64,000 bases of DNA from Prevotella multiformis DSM 16608 (GTDB lineage: Bacteria; Bacteroidota; Bacteroidia; Bacteroidales; Bacteroidaceae): the NCBI RefSeq assembly GCF_000191065.1, contig NZ_GL872283.1, forward strand, positions 1,085,444 through 1,149,443, given 5' to 3'. The position numbers and the translations under genes are program-made. The notes below the pieces were generated by a model, which made no database searches, was not told the origin of the DNA, and saw only the letters and a list, made by a program, of their open reading frames with translations. Positions 8,629 to 16,317 of the stretch are shown here, one piece after another. Within the stretch, counting starts at the first letter, position 1, and the number at the start of each line of letters is the position of its first letter.

Positions 8629-8958
8629 GTCCTTTGCACCGGATTCCGCAAGCAATCTCATGAGAAATCACTTCCGCCATTTCCCAAAAGCTGTATTGAC
8701 ATACAGGCACTCCGTACATCTGTTCCCTGCTGCTTCCTCTGTCTCCATGCACCGTCTTCCGCTTTCAGCAGCATGGCCCGACACCATATCCGTCCAGGAA
8801 GGAAGCAGGAACAGTCCGTCTGAAAGACAGACCCCTTCAAAGGTGACGCATAGGATCAGTCCCGTACCGGCATCCATTCCGAATCACGGAACGAGACGAT
8901 CTGCTTGTCCATCCCTTCATTTTAAACCGGGAAACAAGGAAAATACAAAGTATTTTTG

Positions 8959-8966
8959 TAAATTTG
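8959..8966 (+). promoter_or_regulatory. -7 promoter box for the mgtC operon
   Basis: Reads TAAATTTG, 41 nt before the mgtC start; an overlapping alternative TATTTTTG lies at 8951-8958. No clear -33 element. Confidence 0.45.
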
Positions 8967-9007
8967 CAGCACTAAGCTACATCTTGACAAAGAAAGGAGT
9001 AAACATC

Positions 9008-9682
9008 ATGGATACGATAACCTACGAGTTTGTACTGAGGCTTTTCATTGCAGCCATGCTGGGCGGAGCCATCGGTCTGGAGCGGGAATACCGTGCCAAG
9101 GAGGCGGGTTTCCGGACACATTTCCTCGTGGCACTGGGCAGCGGACTGTTCATGATCCTGTCTCAGTTCGGTTTCGACGGCGTGCTGGGACATTACGGAC
9201 AGGTGTCGCTCGATCCGAGCCGTATCGCCTCACAGGTGGTGACAGGCATCGGATTCATCGGTGCCGGAACGATCATCTTCCAGAAGCACGTGGTACGCGG
9301 CCTCACGACGGCGGCAGGCCTCTGGGTGACCTCGGCCATCGGCATGACGGCCGGTGCGGGCATGTACGTACTGTCCATCGCCACGACCGTGCTTGTCCTG
9401 CTCTGCCTGGAAGCCCTTTACTTCATCCTGCAGCACTTCGGCACACGCAACATCAACGTGTCTTTCAGTGCTCCCGAAGAGACCGACATCCAGCGTGTCC
9501 TCCAGCGGCTGCGTGAGAAGGAAGTCATCATCGACTCCTATGAGATGCAGCGCAAGGACACCTCCTCCGGACACTACTACGTCGTGACGATGGAAATGAA
9601 GCTGAAACGCAACCGGTACCAAAGCCATCTGCTTAACTTCATGATGGAGTTCAAGGATGTCACGGTGGAGTCGATAGAATAG
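9008..9682 (+). CDS. MgtC/SapB family membrane protein
   Basis: A 224-residue inner-membrane protein. The start at 9008 (MDTITYEFVLRLF) is supported by AAAGGAG ending 8 nt upstream. The N-terminal 140 residues form about four or five membrane helices with the MgtC signature GGAIGLEREYRAKEAGFRTH (residues 18-37), GIGFIGAGTI near residue 80 and TTAAGLWVTSAIGM near residue 100. The C-terminal 80 residues are soluble with an ACT-like pattern. Family members relate to magnesium limitation, membrane potential and, in pathogens, virulence; the role here is not known. It heads an operon with a 46-residue ORF, a MATE transporter and a metallophosphoesterase. Confidence 0.92.
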   Translation: MDTITYEFVLRLFIAAMLGGAIGLEREYRAKEAGFRTHFLVALGSGLFMILSQFGFDGVLGHYGQVSLDPSRIASQVVTGIGFIGAGTIIFQKHVVRGLTTAAGLWVTSAIGMTAGAGMYVLSIATTVLVLLCLEALYFILQHFGTRNINVSFSAPEETDIQRVLQRLREKEVIIDSYEMQRKDTSSGHYYVVTMEMKLKRNRYQSHLLNFMMEFKDVTVESIE

Positions 9683-9709
9683 GTCCTCGGATGCGTAAAA
9701 ACGAAAGTC

Positions 9710-9850
9710 ATGGATTTTGAGAAGAGAGAGGAAGACACCCGCCGGGCGGAACTTGTCCGTATATTGGAGCATTCGATAGAACGGCTGTCGCTGGCAGAAC
9801 TCGAGGCCTTGTACTATGACCTCATAGCCAAGGATTATATAAGGGAGTAA
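9710..9850 (+). CDS. Small 46-residue protein between mgtC and the MATE gene
   Basis: Starts 27 nt after mgtC and ends 4 nt before the MATE start, so it fits tightly in the operon. It is highly charged and predicted helical: an acidic/basic N-terminus (MDFEKREEDTRRAELVRIL) and a second amphipathic helix LSLAELEALYYDLIAKDYI. No signal peptide or membrane helix. I do not recognise a family. The tight spacing and protein-like composition suggest it is real, possibly a small regulator or interaction partner; this is inference. Confidence 0.6.
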   Translation: MDFEKREEDTRRAELVRILEHSIERLSLAELEALYYDLIAKDYIRE

Positions 9851-9854
9851 GAGG

Positions 9855-11210
9855 ATGCCGCTGATGGACAAATGGAACAGGGAAATCCTCCGCCTTGCGG
9901 TTCCCTCCGTCATAAGTAATGTGACCGTCCCCTTGCTGGGACTTGTCGACCTGGCGGTCGTCGGTCATATCGGCAATGAGACTTACATCAGTGCCATTGC
10001 CGTCGGATCGATGATCTTCAACGTCATGTACTGGCTGTTAGGGTTCCTGCGAATGGGGACAAGCGGCATGACCTCACAGGCTTTCGGACGGCATGACCGT
10101 AAAGAATGTCTGGACATCCTTGCACGCACGCTGCTGATAGGCATTGGAACTGGACTGTTCTTTGTCACCATACAGCGGGGTCTGGAATGGGGTATGCTCC
10201 GGCTGATGAACACGCCGGAGACCTCATGGGGGCTTGTCGGAACCTATTTCCGGATTGTCATCTGGGGCGCACCCGCCATGTTGGGGCTATACGGACTGAC
10301 AGGCTGGTTCATCGGCATGCAGGATACCCGTATGCCCATGATGGTCGCCATACTGCAGAATGTGGTCAACATCCTTGCCTCCCTGTTCTTCGTATTCGTC
10401 CTGGACTGGAAGATAAGCGGTGTCGCTGCCGGCACCGTCCTGGCACAGTGGGCGGGCTTCATCGTGTCCCTGTCTGCCGCTTGCCGGCGGATCAGACGCC
10501 CCGTGAGGGGGTTCGACCTGCTGGCAGGCAGGCTTTTCAGAGCCCAATTGCACGCCACGTGGAGACACGTGCAGAAGAGGAAAGACGCATGGGGCGAGTT
10601 CTTCCGTGTAAACAAGGACATCTTCCTGCGGACGGTCTGTCTGGTAGCCGTCAACTTCTTCTTCACCTCGGCCGGAGGGAAGCAGGGGGCAATGCTGCTG
10701 GCCGTCAACACACTGCTGATGACGCTCTTCACGCTTTTCTCTTATCTGATGGATGGCTTTGCGTATGCCGGAGAGGCTTTGAGCGGAAAATACTATGGTG
10801 CAGCCGACGGGGAGGGACTGCGTATCATCGTCCGCCGGCTGTTCGCCTTCGGCGGACTCATGGCAGTGCTCTTTACCGCCGTGTATGCCGTCGGCGGAGA
10901 AGGATTCCTGCGTCTGCTCACAGATGACACGGCTGTCATCGCATCCGCCCGCCCCTACCTGTTCTGGGCTTATCTGATACCGGCGGCCGGAATGTCGGCC
11001 TTCGTATTGGACGGTGTCTTTATCGGACTGACCGCCACCAAAGGCATGCTGTTTTCAACGGCGGTGGCCATGGCAACATTCTTCACCGTGTATTTTCTGT
11101 TCTGGAGGCAGCTGGGCAATGATGCCTTATGGATAGCTTTCCTCCTGTTCCTTGCAGCGAGAGGAGCCGCGTCTTTTTTATGGATGCACCGGTATTCTAT
11201 CATCACCTGA
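9855..11210 (+). CDS. MATE family efflux transporter (DinF-like)
   Basis: A 451-residue inner-membrane antiporter with about twelve hydrophobic helices in two related halves, typical of MatE proteins that export cationic compounds using a Na+ or H+ gradient. Family-like segments include the opening ILRLAVPSVISNVTVPLLGLVDLAVVGHIG (given here as the start region, residues 12-41), FLRMGTSGMTSQAFG near residue 65 and DGVFIGLTATKG near residue 393. The start at 9855 follows GAGG closely; ATG at 9864 is an alternative. Length and pattern fit the DinF subgroup. The substrate cannot be read from sequence. Confidence 0.92.
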   Translation: MPLMDKWNREILRLAVPSVISNVTVPLLGLVDLAVVGHIGNETYISAIAVGSMIFNVMYWLLGFLRMGTSGMTSQAFGRHDRKECLDILARTLLIGIGTGLFFVTIQRGLEWGMLRLMNTPETSWGLVGTYFRIVIWGAPAMLGLYGLTGWFIGMQDTRMPMMVAILQNVVNILASLFFVFVLDWKISGVAAGTVLAQWAGFIVSLSAACRRIRRPVRGFDLLAGRLFRAQLHATWRHVQKRKDAWGEFFRVNKDIFLRTVCLVAVNFFFTSAGGKQGAMLLAVNTLLMTLFTLFSYLMDGFAYAGEALSGKYYGAADGEGLRIIVRRLFAFGGLMAVLFTAVYAVGGEGFLRLLTDDTAVIASARPYLFWAYLIPAAGMSAFVLDGVFIGLTATKGMLFSTAVAMATFFTVYFLFWRQLGNDALWIAFLLFLAARGAASFLWMHRYSIIT

Positions 11211-11227
11211 TCTAATTTTTCCGAAAG

Positions 11228-12331
11228 ATGAAATACACCGCAATCATCGTCTTTTTACTTTTCTTCCTGTCAGTCTGCGGATATGTCGGCTGGCGTATCT
11301 GGCATATCCTCCCTTTCTTTTCCCCTGTCAGATGGATTGTCGTAGGGGTTCTGCTGCTGTTCATCGTCTGTTTCTTCACCAACTTCATCTTCGGACTTGA
11401 CAGCAGGCCCATGCCCATCGCCATAACGCTGTATGAGCTGGGCAACTCGTCTGTTTTCATCGGTCTGTATCTTGCGATGCTCTTCCTTGTGCTCGACATG
11501 GGGAGGCTGCTCCGTCTTGTCCCCCGTTCATTGCTCTACGACAGCCGGACCGGAACGGCTTCAGTCGCAATCGTCATGACCGGACTGTTTGTCTATGGCT
11601 ATCTGCATTACCTGCATAAAGAACGTGTGCCTTTGACTTTGAAGGCTACAAAGACCATGCGCCAGCGGCACCGTATGGTCATGATGACCGACCTGCATCT
11701 GGGTTACCACAACCGTGCAGACGAGTTCAGGAAATGGGTGGACAGCGTGAACAGGGAGCAGCCCGAACTTGTTCTCATTGCAGGTGACATTGTCGACGGG
11801 AGCATCCGGGCATTGGCTGCACAGGGCATGGCGGCAGAGTTCAGGCGACTGAAAGCCCCGGTCTACGCCTGTCTGGGCAACCATGAGTATCTCGGAGGCG
11901 CATCACAGGCAAAGAAATTCTATCAGGATGCAGGCATCCACCTGCTGGTCGACAGTCATGCCCTGGTGCATCTGCCGGGCGGAGACAGTCTGCTTGTCGT
12001 GGGGCGCGACGACCGGACGAACAAGAGGCGGGCCGGCCTGCAGGAGCTGATGAGGTACTCTCCGAAGGGCTATTACACGATTCTCATGGACCATCAGCCC
12101 TACCATCTGGAAGAAGCACAGCAATGCGGCATAGACTTCCAGCTGTCAGGGCACACACATTATGGACAGGTCTGGCCTGTCAGCTGGATCGAAGACCTGA
12201 TCTACGAAGATGCCTTCGGGCCATTGCGAAAAGGAGACACGCAATACTACGTATCTTCCGGAATCGGAATCTGGGGCGGGAAATTCCGTATCGGAACAAG
12301 GTCTGAATACATTGTGGCGGAACTCCAATAA
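11228..12331 (+). CDS. Membrane-anchored metallophosphoesterase
   Basis: A 367-residue protein with three or four N-terminal membrane helices (within residues 1-125), followed by a calcineurin-like phosphoesterase domain. Metal ligands are visible in order: DLH in MMTDLHLGYH near residue 157, GDIVDG near residue 186, GNHEY near residue 219, and SGHTHYGQ near residue 308. This arrangement matches the YkuE/YaeI group, some of which hydrolyse lipid-linked pyrophosphates such as UDP-diacylglucosamine. Substrate here is unknown. It starts 17 nt after the MATE stop and is followed by a terminator, so it closes the mgtC operon. Confidence 0.9.
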   Translation: MKYTAIIVFLLFFLSVCGYVGWRIWHILPFFSPVRWIVVGVLLLFIVCFFTNFIFGLDSRPMPIAITLYELGNSSVFIGLYLAMLFLVLDMGRLLRLVPRSLLYDSRTGTASVAIVMTGLFVYGYLHYLHKERVPLTLKATKTMRQRHRMVMMTDLHLGYHNRADEFRKWVDSVNREQPELVLIAGDIVDGSIRALAAQGMAAEFRRLKAPVYACLGNHEYLGGASQAKKFYQDAGIHLLVDSHALVHLPGGDSLLVVGRDDRTNKRRAGLQELMRYSPKGYYTILMDHQPYHLEEAQQCGIDFQLSGHTHYGQVWPVSWIEDLIYEDAFGPLRKGDTQYYVSSGIGIWGGKFRIGTRSEYIVAELQ

Positions 12332-12344
12332 ACAGAAGTCTACG

Positions 12345-12393
12345 GAAAAAGCGTATCGGACTATGCCTTCCAGCTTAGCCTGATACGCTTTTT
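12345..12393 (+). terminator. Rho-independent terminator of the mgtC-MATE-phosphoesterase operon
   Basis: AAAAAGCGTATC at 12346-12357 pairs with GATACGCTTTTT at 12382-12393. A T-run closes it, 14 nt after the stop codon; the A-rich 5' side could make it bidirectional. Confidence 0.88.
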
Positions 12394-12649
12394 CTCATTC
12401 ATTTCCTCCCCGACCAGCCGGTCCGGTCGGGACATCTTCCCCAATACCCTCATTGTCATGGCGATGTTAAGAGGGGGCTGCCGCCCCTTCGCAGCTTTCC
12501 GCCCCTATTCAGCATGTTCCTTCTTCCCAGCATCCGAACGAGTCCGTTATGTTATTTTAGGATCCGTTCGTCTAAAAGAAGAGAAGACATCAAAAGGTCA
12601 TTCCGGGTATCCGCATGAATCCGTCTCCCCCGGCAACAGCCGGAATCTC
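12394..12649. other. Intergenic space between convergent genes
   Basis: About 255 bp between the terminator and the 3' end of the AmgK/RapZ fusion gene. I see no gene, promoter or repeat; a weak imperfect inverted repeat around 12536-12572 is not convincing. Confidence 0.4.
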
Positions 12650-14191
12650 TCACCGGGCATTCAGGGTCTGTCTGATTCCCTGCTCCCGATGCGTTATGTG
12701 TACTTCAATTCCATACTTCTCATTGAGATGCTCCGCCAGATGCTGTGCGCAGTAGACCGAACGGTGCTGTCCTCCCGTACAGCCGAAGCAGAACATCAGG
12801 TCGGTAAAACCGCGCTGCATATAACGTTCCACATGATGGTCAGCCAGTCTGTAGACGGGCTTGAGGAAATCGAGTATTTCGCCGTCATCCTCCAGAAAGC
12901 GAATGACGGGTTCATCCAGTCCCGTAATCTTTTTGTAAGGCTCGTACCGTCCGGGGTTGTGCGTACTCCGGCAGTCAAACACATAGCCTCCCCCGTTGCC
13001 GGAGGTATCTTCGGGAATTCCTTTCCTATAGGAGAAGCTGAACACACGGACTACCAGCGGCCCTTTCCCGTCGTACTTGGAGAATGTCGCAGGGCCGTCC
13101 ATCGGATTGGCCTTGTAAATGTCCTTCTCTGCTGTCCTGAAACCGTCCGACCTGTTTGCCGCCGGTCTCTCGATATGTGCAAACTGCGGCAGCCGGGTAA
13201 GCCGTTCCAGCATGGACATCATATAAGGATAGGGAAATACATCCTCTCCCAATGCCAGAAGATCGCGCAGATTCTGTATGGCAGGAGGGATGGAGTCGAC
13301 AAAGTGCTTCTTCCGTTCAAAGTAACCGCGGAAGCCGTATGCACCCAGCACCTGCAGCGTACGGAACAGGACGAAGAGGGACAGGCGGTTGACGAAATGC
13401 CGCTTCGACGGCACTTCTGTGTAATTCTTCAGACTCTGGTAGTACTCAAACACCAGTTCCCTGCGCAGCTTGAAAGAATACTTTGCACTTGCCTGCCACA
13501 GGAAGGATGCAAGGTCGTAATAGAACGGTCCTTTCCTGCCACCTTGGAAATCGATGAAATAAGGTTTCCCCTCCTTGTCCAGCATGACGTTGCGAGCCTG
13601 GAAGTCACGATAAAGAAAGGCATCCATCTTCTCCGAGGTCAGGTCTTTGGCAAACATACGGAAATTCGCTTCGAGCTTCAGCTCGTGGAAATCCAGCTCT
13701 GTCGCTTTCAGAAAGCAGTACTTAAAGTAGTTCAAATCGAAGAGCACCCCTCTCTGGTCGAACTCCGGCTGTGGATAACAGTTGGAGAAATCAAGCCCCC
13801 GAGCCCCACGCAGCTGTATGTTCGGCAGCTCACGGATCGTCCTGCGAAGCAGTTCCTGCTCCGCAAGATTATATCTTCCGCCGGCTTCTCGTCCGCCACG
13901 GACGGCCTCAAAGAGCGAACGTTCCCCAAGATCGGTCTGCAGATAGCGGGTCTCATCTTCCGAGACGGCCAGCACGTGTGGAACCGGAAGCCGGCGTTTC
14001 TCAAAGTGTCTGGCAAGATAGACAAAAGCATGGTTCTCGTCGCGGCTTGTACCGATGACGCCAATGACCGGCTCACCGTCTTCGTCCGTCAGCCGATAAT
14101 ATGCGCGATTGCTCCCCGCCCCTTCCAGCTTTTCGACACCGGCAGGCTCGCTGCCTCTCCATCGTTTATACAGTGCTAATAGTTTCTCCAT
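12650..14191 (-). CDS. AmgK-like sugar kinase domain fused to RapZ C-terminal domain
   Basis: A 513-residue two-domain protein. Residues about 1-330 are an aminoglycoside-phosphotransferase/choline-kinase fold: GAGSNRAYYRL at the N-terminal nucleotide loop, YRDFQARNVML near residue 195 as catalytic loop (YRD replaces HxD) and YFIDFQGGRKGPFYYDLAS as metal-binding segment. This resembles AmgK, the MurNAc/GlcNAc anomeric kinase of cell-wall recycling. Residues about 375-513 match the RapZ C-terminal domain, with GCTGGQHRSVY and THREQ near the end; in E. coli that domain binds RNA and glucosamine-6-phosphate. The RapZ P-loop domain is absent. The start at 14191 (MEKLLALYKRW) is preferred; an upstream ATG at 14242 adds an unconserved tail. 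It follows a small membrane-protein gene. A kinase-sensor role in amino-sugar metabolism is inference. Confidence 0.85.
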   Translation of the reverse strand: MEKLLALYKRWRGSEPAGVEKLEGAGSNRAYYRLTDEDGEPVIGVIGTSRDENHAFVYLARHFEKRRLPVPHVLAVSEDETRYLQTDLGERSLFEAVRGGREAGGRYNLAEQELLRRTIRELPNIQLRGARGLDFSNCYPQPEFDQRGVLFDLNYFKYCFLKATELDFHELKLEANFRMFAKDLTSEKMDAFLYRDFQARNVMLDKEGKPYFIDFQGGRKGPFYYDLASFLWQASAKYSFKLRRELVFEYYQSLKNYTEVPSKRHFVNRLSLFVLFRTLQVLGAYGFRGYFERKKHFVDSIPPAIQNLRDLLALGEDVFPYPYMMSMLERLTRLPQFAHIERPAANRSDGFRTAEKDIYKANPMDGPATFSKYDGKGPLVVRVFSFSYRKGIPEDTSGNGGGYVFDCRSTHNPGRYEPYKKITGLDEPVIRFLEDDGEILDFLKPVYRLADHHVERYMQRGFTDLMFCFGCTGGQHRSVYCAQHLAEHLNEKYGIEVHITHREQGIRQTLNAR

Positions 14192-14316
14192 TCCCTTATT
14201 CCTTATGCTGTCTCCGAAGATAGGCGACGGTACAGCCTGCATACATTAAAGTCCGCTCAGTGTCTTTCCTCCAGCCTCTTATAGAAGGCAGAACCGGGGA
14301 AGAGCGAGACGGTTTC

Positions 14317-14517
14317 CTATTCTTCCAGCTTTCTTTTTATCTCGTCGGCCTGCTTCTCTCCCCGTTTCTTGTTGTCATATTGACGGAGCAGACCGTCTAT
14401 CAGCAACAGGATGGCAAGAATACCGCCCGTGACAAGCAATGACTTCGTGAGATAGTAGATGCCTCCGATGACTACGAAGAGCACGATAAATTCTTTCCAG
14501 TTGATCAATCGTTTCAT
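14317..14517 (-). CDS. Small membrane protein, 66 residues
   Basis: Contains one or two hydrophobic helices (residues about 8-45, with a polar break at TKSLL) and a charged C-terminal tail KKRGEKQADEIKRKLEE, probably cytoplasmic. No family recognised. It has no internal Met, so the start at 14517 is fixed. A -7 box ends only 4 nt before the ATG, which suggests a leaderless mRNA. It precedes the AmgK/RapZ fusion gene by 125 nt on the same strand and may be co-transcribed. Confidence 0.72.
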   Translation of the reverse strand: MKRLINWKEFIVLFVVIGGIYYLTKSLLVTGGILAILLLIDGLLRQYDNKKRGEKQADEIKRKLEE

Positions 14518-14521
14518 GCTA

Positions 14522-14529
14522 CAAATTTA
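14522..14529 (-). promoter_or_regulatory. -7 promoter box immediately before the small membrane protein gene
   Basis: The minus strand reads TAAATTTG, then TAGC, then ATG. With transcription expected to start about 4-7 nt after the box, the first base of the message would be at or near the start codon. Confidence 0.5.
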
Positions 14530-14754
14530 CATAAAAACGGTGATTTACGAGCCTGTTGGATAAAGAAAGTGGTTTTCCTTCGGAGGAAAGTCAACGAAAA
14601 GACTACGGATGATTGCCGTCCGGTAAACATTTTCCATACATGCAGGGTATCATCCACTTTACTGACACCGACTGGAACGGATCGGGTCTCCTGCCGATGT
14701 TCTGACGGCCGGCACCGGTAGTGCCTTGGGCAACCGTCATGAAGAAAGGACACG
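14530..14754. other. Intergenic stretch between glycogen cluster terminator and small membrane gene
   Basis: The whole gene-free gap is 14518-14832. Apart from the promoter box at 14522 and the terminator at 14755, no feature was recognised. Confidence 0.4.
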
Positions 14755-14807
14755 AAAAAACGCCCATACCGCACCTGCTGACTTCCATCAGGTGCCGTAT
14801 GAGCGTT
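14755..14807 (-). terminator. Rho-independent terminator of the glycogen cluster
   Basis: On the minus strand a stem of about 22 bp with three mismatches (arms 14786-14807 and 14759-14780) is followed by six T. It lies 26 nt downstream of the GH57 stop codon. Confidence 0.85.
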
Positions 14808-14832
14808 ATGGATCGGATTTCAGAAAGCGGTT

Positions 14833-16266
14833 TTATCCTGCTTTTTCATCGGCAGGGACGGCCTTCTCCGTTTTCTTTCTTGATACGGACTTCTTTGCAG
14901 CCCTGCCCGCAGCGGGCTTTCTGCCCGAGGCTTTCTTCTCTTTTTCGTCACGCAGCCGGAGCTCTTCCTTTTCCAGCGTATCGACCTTTGCCTGCAAATG
15001 GGATATTTCCTTCGACTTCATTTCAAGCTCCTCTCCCTGATTACGGATAGTTGTAAGCAGGCTGTTCAGCTCCTCATTGTCGATTTCAGCAGGATAAAGA
15101 CTGTTGACACGGTTCAGGAAGTCGCCCAGAACATTCATGTAATTGGTAAAGGCATCGAACGGACTGGAATAGATGCCCCTGTCCATTCCCACCCGCGAGG
15201 GCTTGGTAGACATGAACCGGAAGTTGTCGCTCGCCTGCAGATAGTCCCAGTCCTGGTTGATGCGCGGGTCGTCGGCAATACGCACACGGTCGGCAATGCT
15301 GTAAAGCTTGTTGAATGCTTCACGCTGCATCGGATTCCCCAGCCATGTACTGACATCACGCTCCTCATCCATCCAGCTCAACGTGTCAGGCACGTCAAGC
15401 CGGTCGACACTCTTCAGCTTCATACATAGCTCTGTCGGAGTAGAGAAAGTGATACCCCGCTGCTTTGCACAGGCCGGCCACGCTTTGAAGAACTCGAGGA
15501 TATTGCTCGAAAGCGGCTGCTCAATGCCGAGAGCGGACAGATTCATGAAAACGCCGATGACCTGTTCTTCCTCGGGAAGTGCCGCGATCTCGTCCATATA
15601 GGTATCGGCGAACAGCGGATACCCTTCCCAGTCTGAATTGTTGAAACGGAGCGAGATGTCATCACTCAGCTTCACGTCACGCAACAGCAGCTTGAGTTTC
15701 GGATCGAGCGCACAGTTGTACACGTAATGCGGACTCTTCCAGCCCAGTACATGTTTCGCCCCTTCTGTCAACATCCCCTTGAAGCCCATCCGGGAAGCCA
15801 GCAGACCGATTTCATCACTGTAGATCAGCGAGGAGTTGCGCAGTACCTTAGGAGTCTGGCCGAAGTATTCCTTGATTTTCTGTGCCTGACGTTTTACTTC
15901 CGACTTGAAACTTTCCTCATTGGCAAGCGAAGCAAGACCGTGGGAATAGGGTTCGGCAAGGAACTCCACACAGCCGGTACTGTTCAGTTCCTGCAGTTTC
16001 TCCAGCACCTGGGGAGCGTGTATCTCCAGCTGCTCGATGCCCACGCCCGAGAGCGAGAACGTCACTTTGAAAGCCTTTCCGCTCTCATGGATCATCTGCT
16101 GCAAGGCCTCCAGAGCCGGCATATAGCTCTTGTCGGCAATCTCTGATATGGTGCGTTCGTTCTCGAAGCTGTCATAATAATAATGGTCGGTACCGATGTC
16201 AAAGAAACGGTAACGTTTCAGGTGAATTACCTGGTGTATCTCGAAATATAAACAAATTGTCTTCAT
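14833..16266 (-). CDS. Glycoside hydrolase family 57 (alpha-amylase-like)
   Basis: A 477-residue cytoplasmic enzyme predicted to act on alpha-1,4 glucans. The N-terminus ICLYFEIHQVIHLKRYRF carries the GH57 motif-1 His-Gln, and EFLAEPYSHGLASL near residue 100 fits the region holding the catalytic Glu; SDEIGLLASRMGFKGMLTEG near residue 155 is also family-like. From about residue 400 the protein becomes a coiled coil (ELEMKSKEISHLQAKVDTL), then a Lys/Ala-rich tail, not part of the catalytic fold. It is the third gene of the debranching enzyme - GT4 - GH57 cluster and is followed by a terminator. Exact specificity (amylase or 4-alpha-glucanotransferase) is uncertain. Confidence 0.9.
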   Translation of the reverse strand: MKTICLYFEIHQVIHLKRYRFFDIGTDHYYYDSFENERTISEIADKSYMPALEALQQMIHESGKAFKVTFSLSGVGIEQLEIHAPQVLEKLQELNSTGCVEFLAEPYSHGLASLANEESFKSEVKRQAQKIKEYFGQTPKVLRNSSLIYSDEIGLLASRMGFKGMLTEGAKHVLGWKSPHYVYNCALDPKLKLLLRDVKLSDDISLRFNNSDWEGYPLFADTYMDEIAALPEEEQVIGVFMNLSALGIEQPLSSNILEFFKAWPACAKQRGITFSTPTELCMKLKSVDRLDVPDTLSWMDEERDVSTWLGNPMQREAFNKLYSIADRVRIADDPRINQDWDYLQASDNFRFMSTKPSRVGMDRGIYSSPFDAFTNYMNVLGDFLNRVNSLYPAEIDNEELNSLLTTIRNQGEELEMKSKEISHLQAKVDTLEKEELRLRDEKEKKASGRKPAAGRAAKKSVSRKKTEKAVPADEKAG

Positions 16267-16317
16267 TGTCTTGTTGTTTTGGTTTTATTTAGGTCATTCG
16301 TTTTCCATCATCCGGAC

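Larger units (their letters stand above)
8473..9007. other. Divergent intergenic region between acetyltransferase and mgtC genes
   Basis: About 535 bp with no credible coding sequence. It holds the minus-strand promoter box at 8621-8628, the plus-strand box at 8959-8966, and a purine-rich AAAGGAG ending 8 nt before the mgtC start. Nothing else was recognised. Confidence 0.5.

Noticed and set aside
12458..14179. 573-codon open frame on the plus strand opposite the AmgK/RapZ fusion
   Set aside because: It lies antisense to a gene with clear domains; its translation shows no family motif and has the composition of an antisense shadow.
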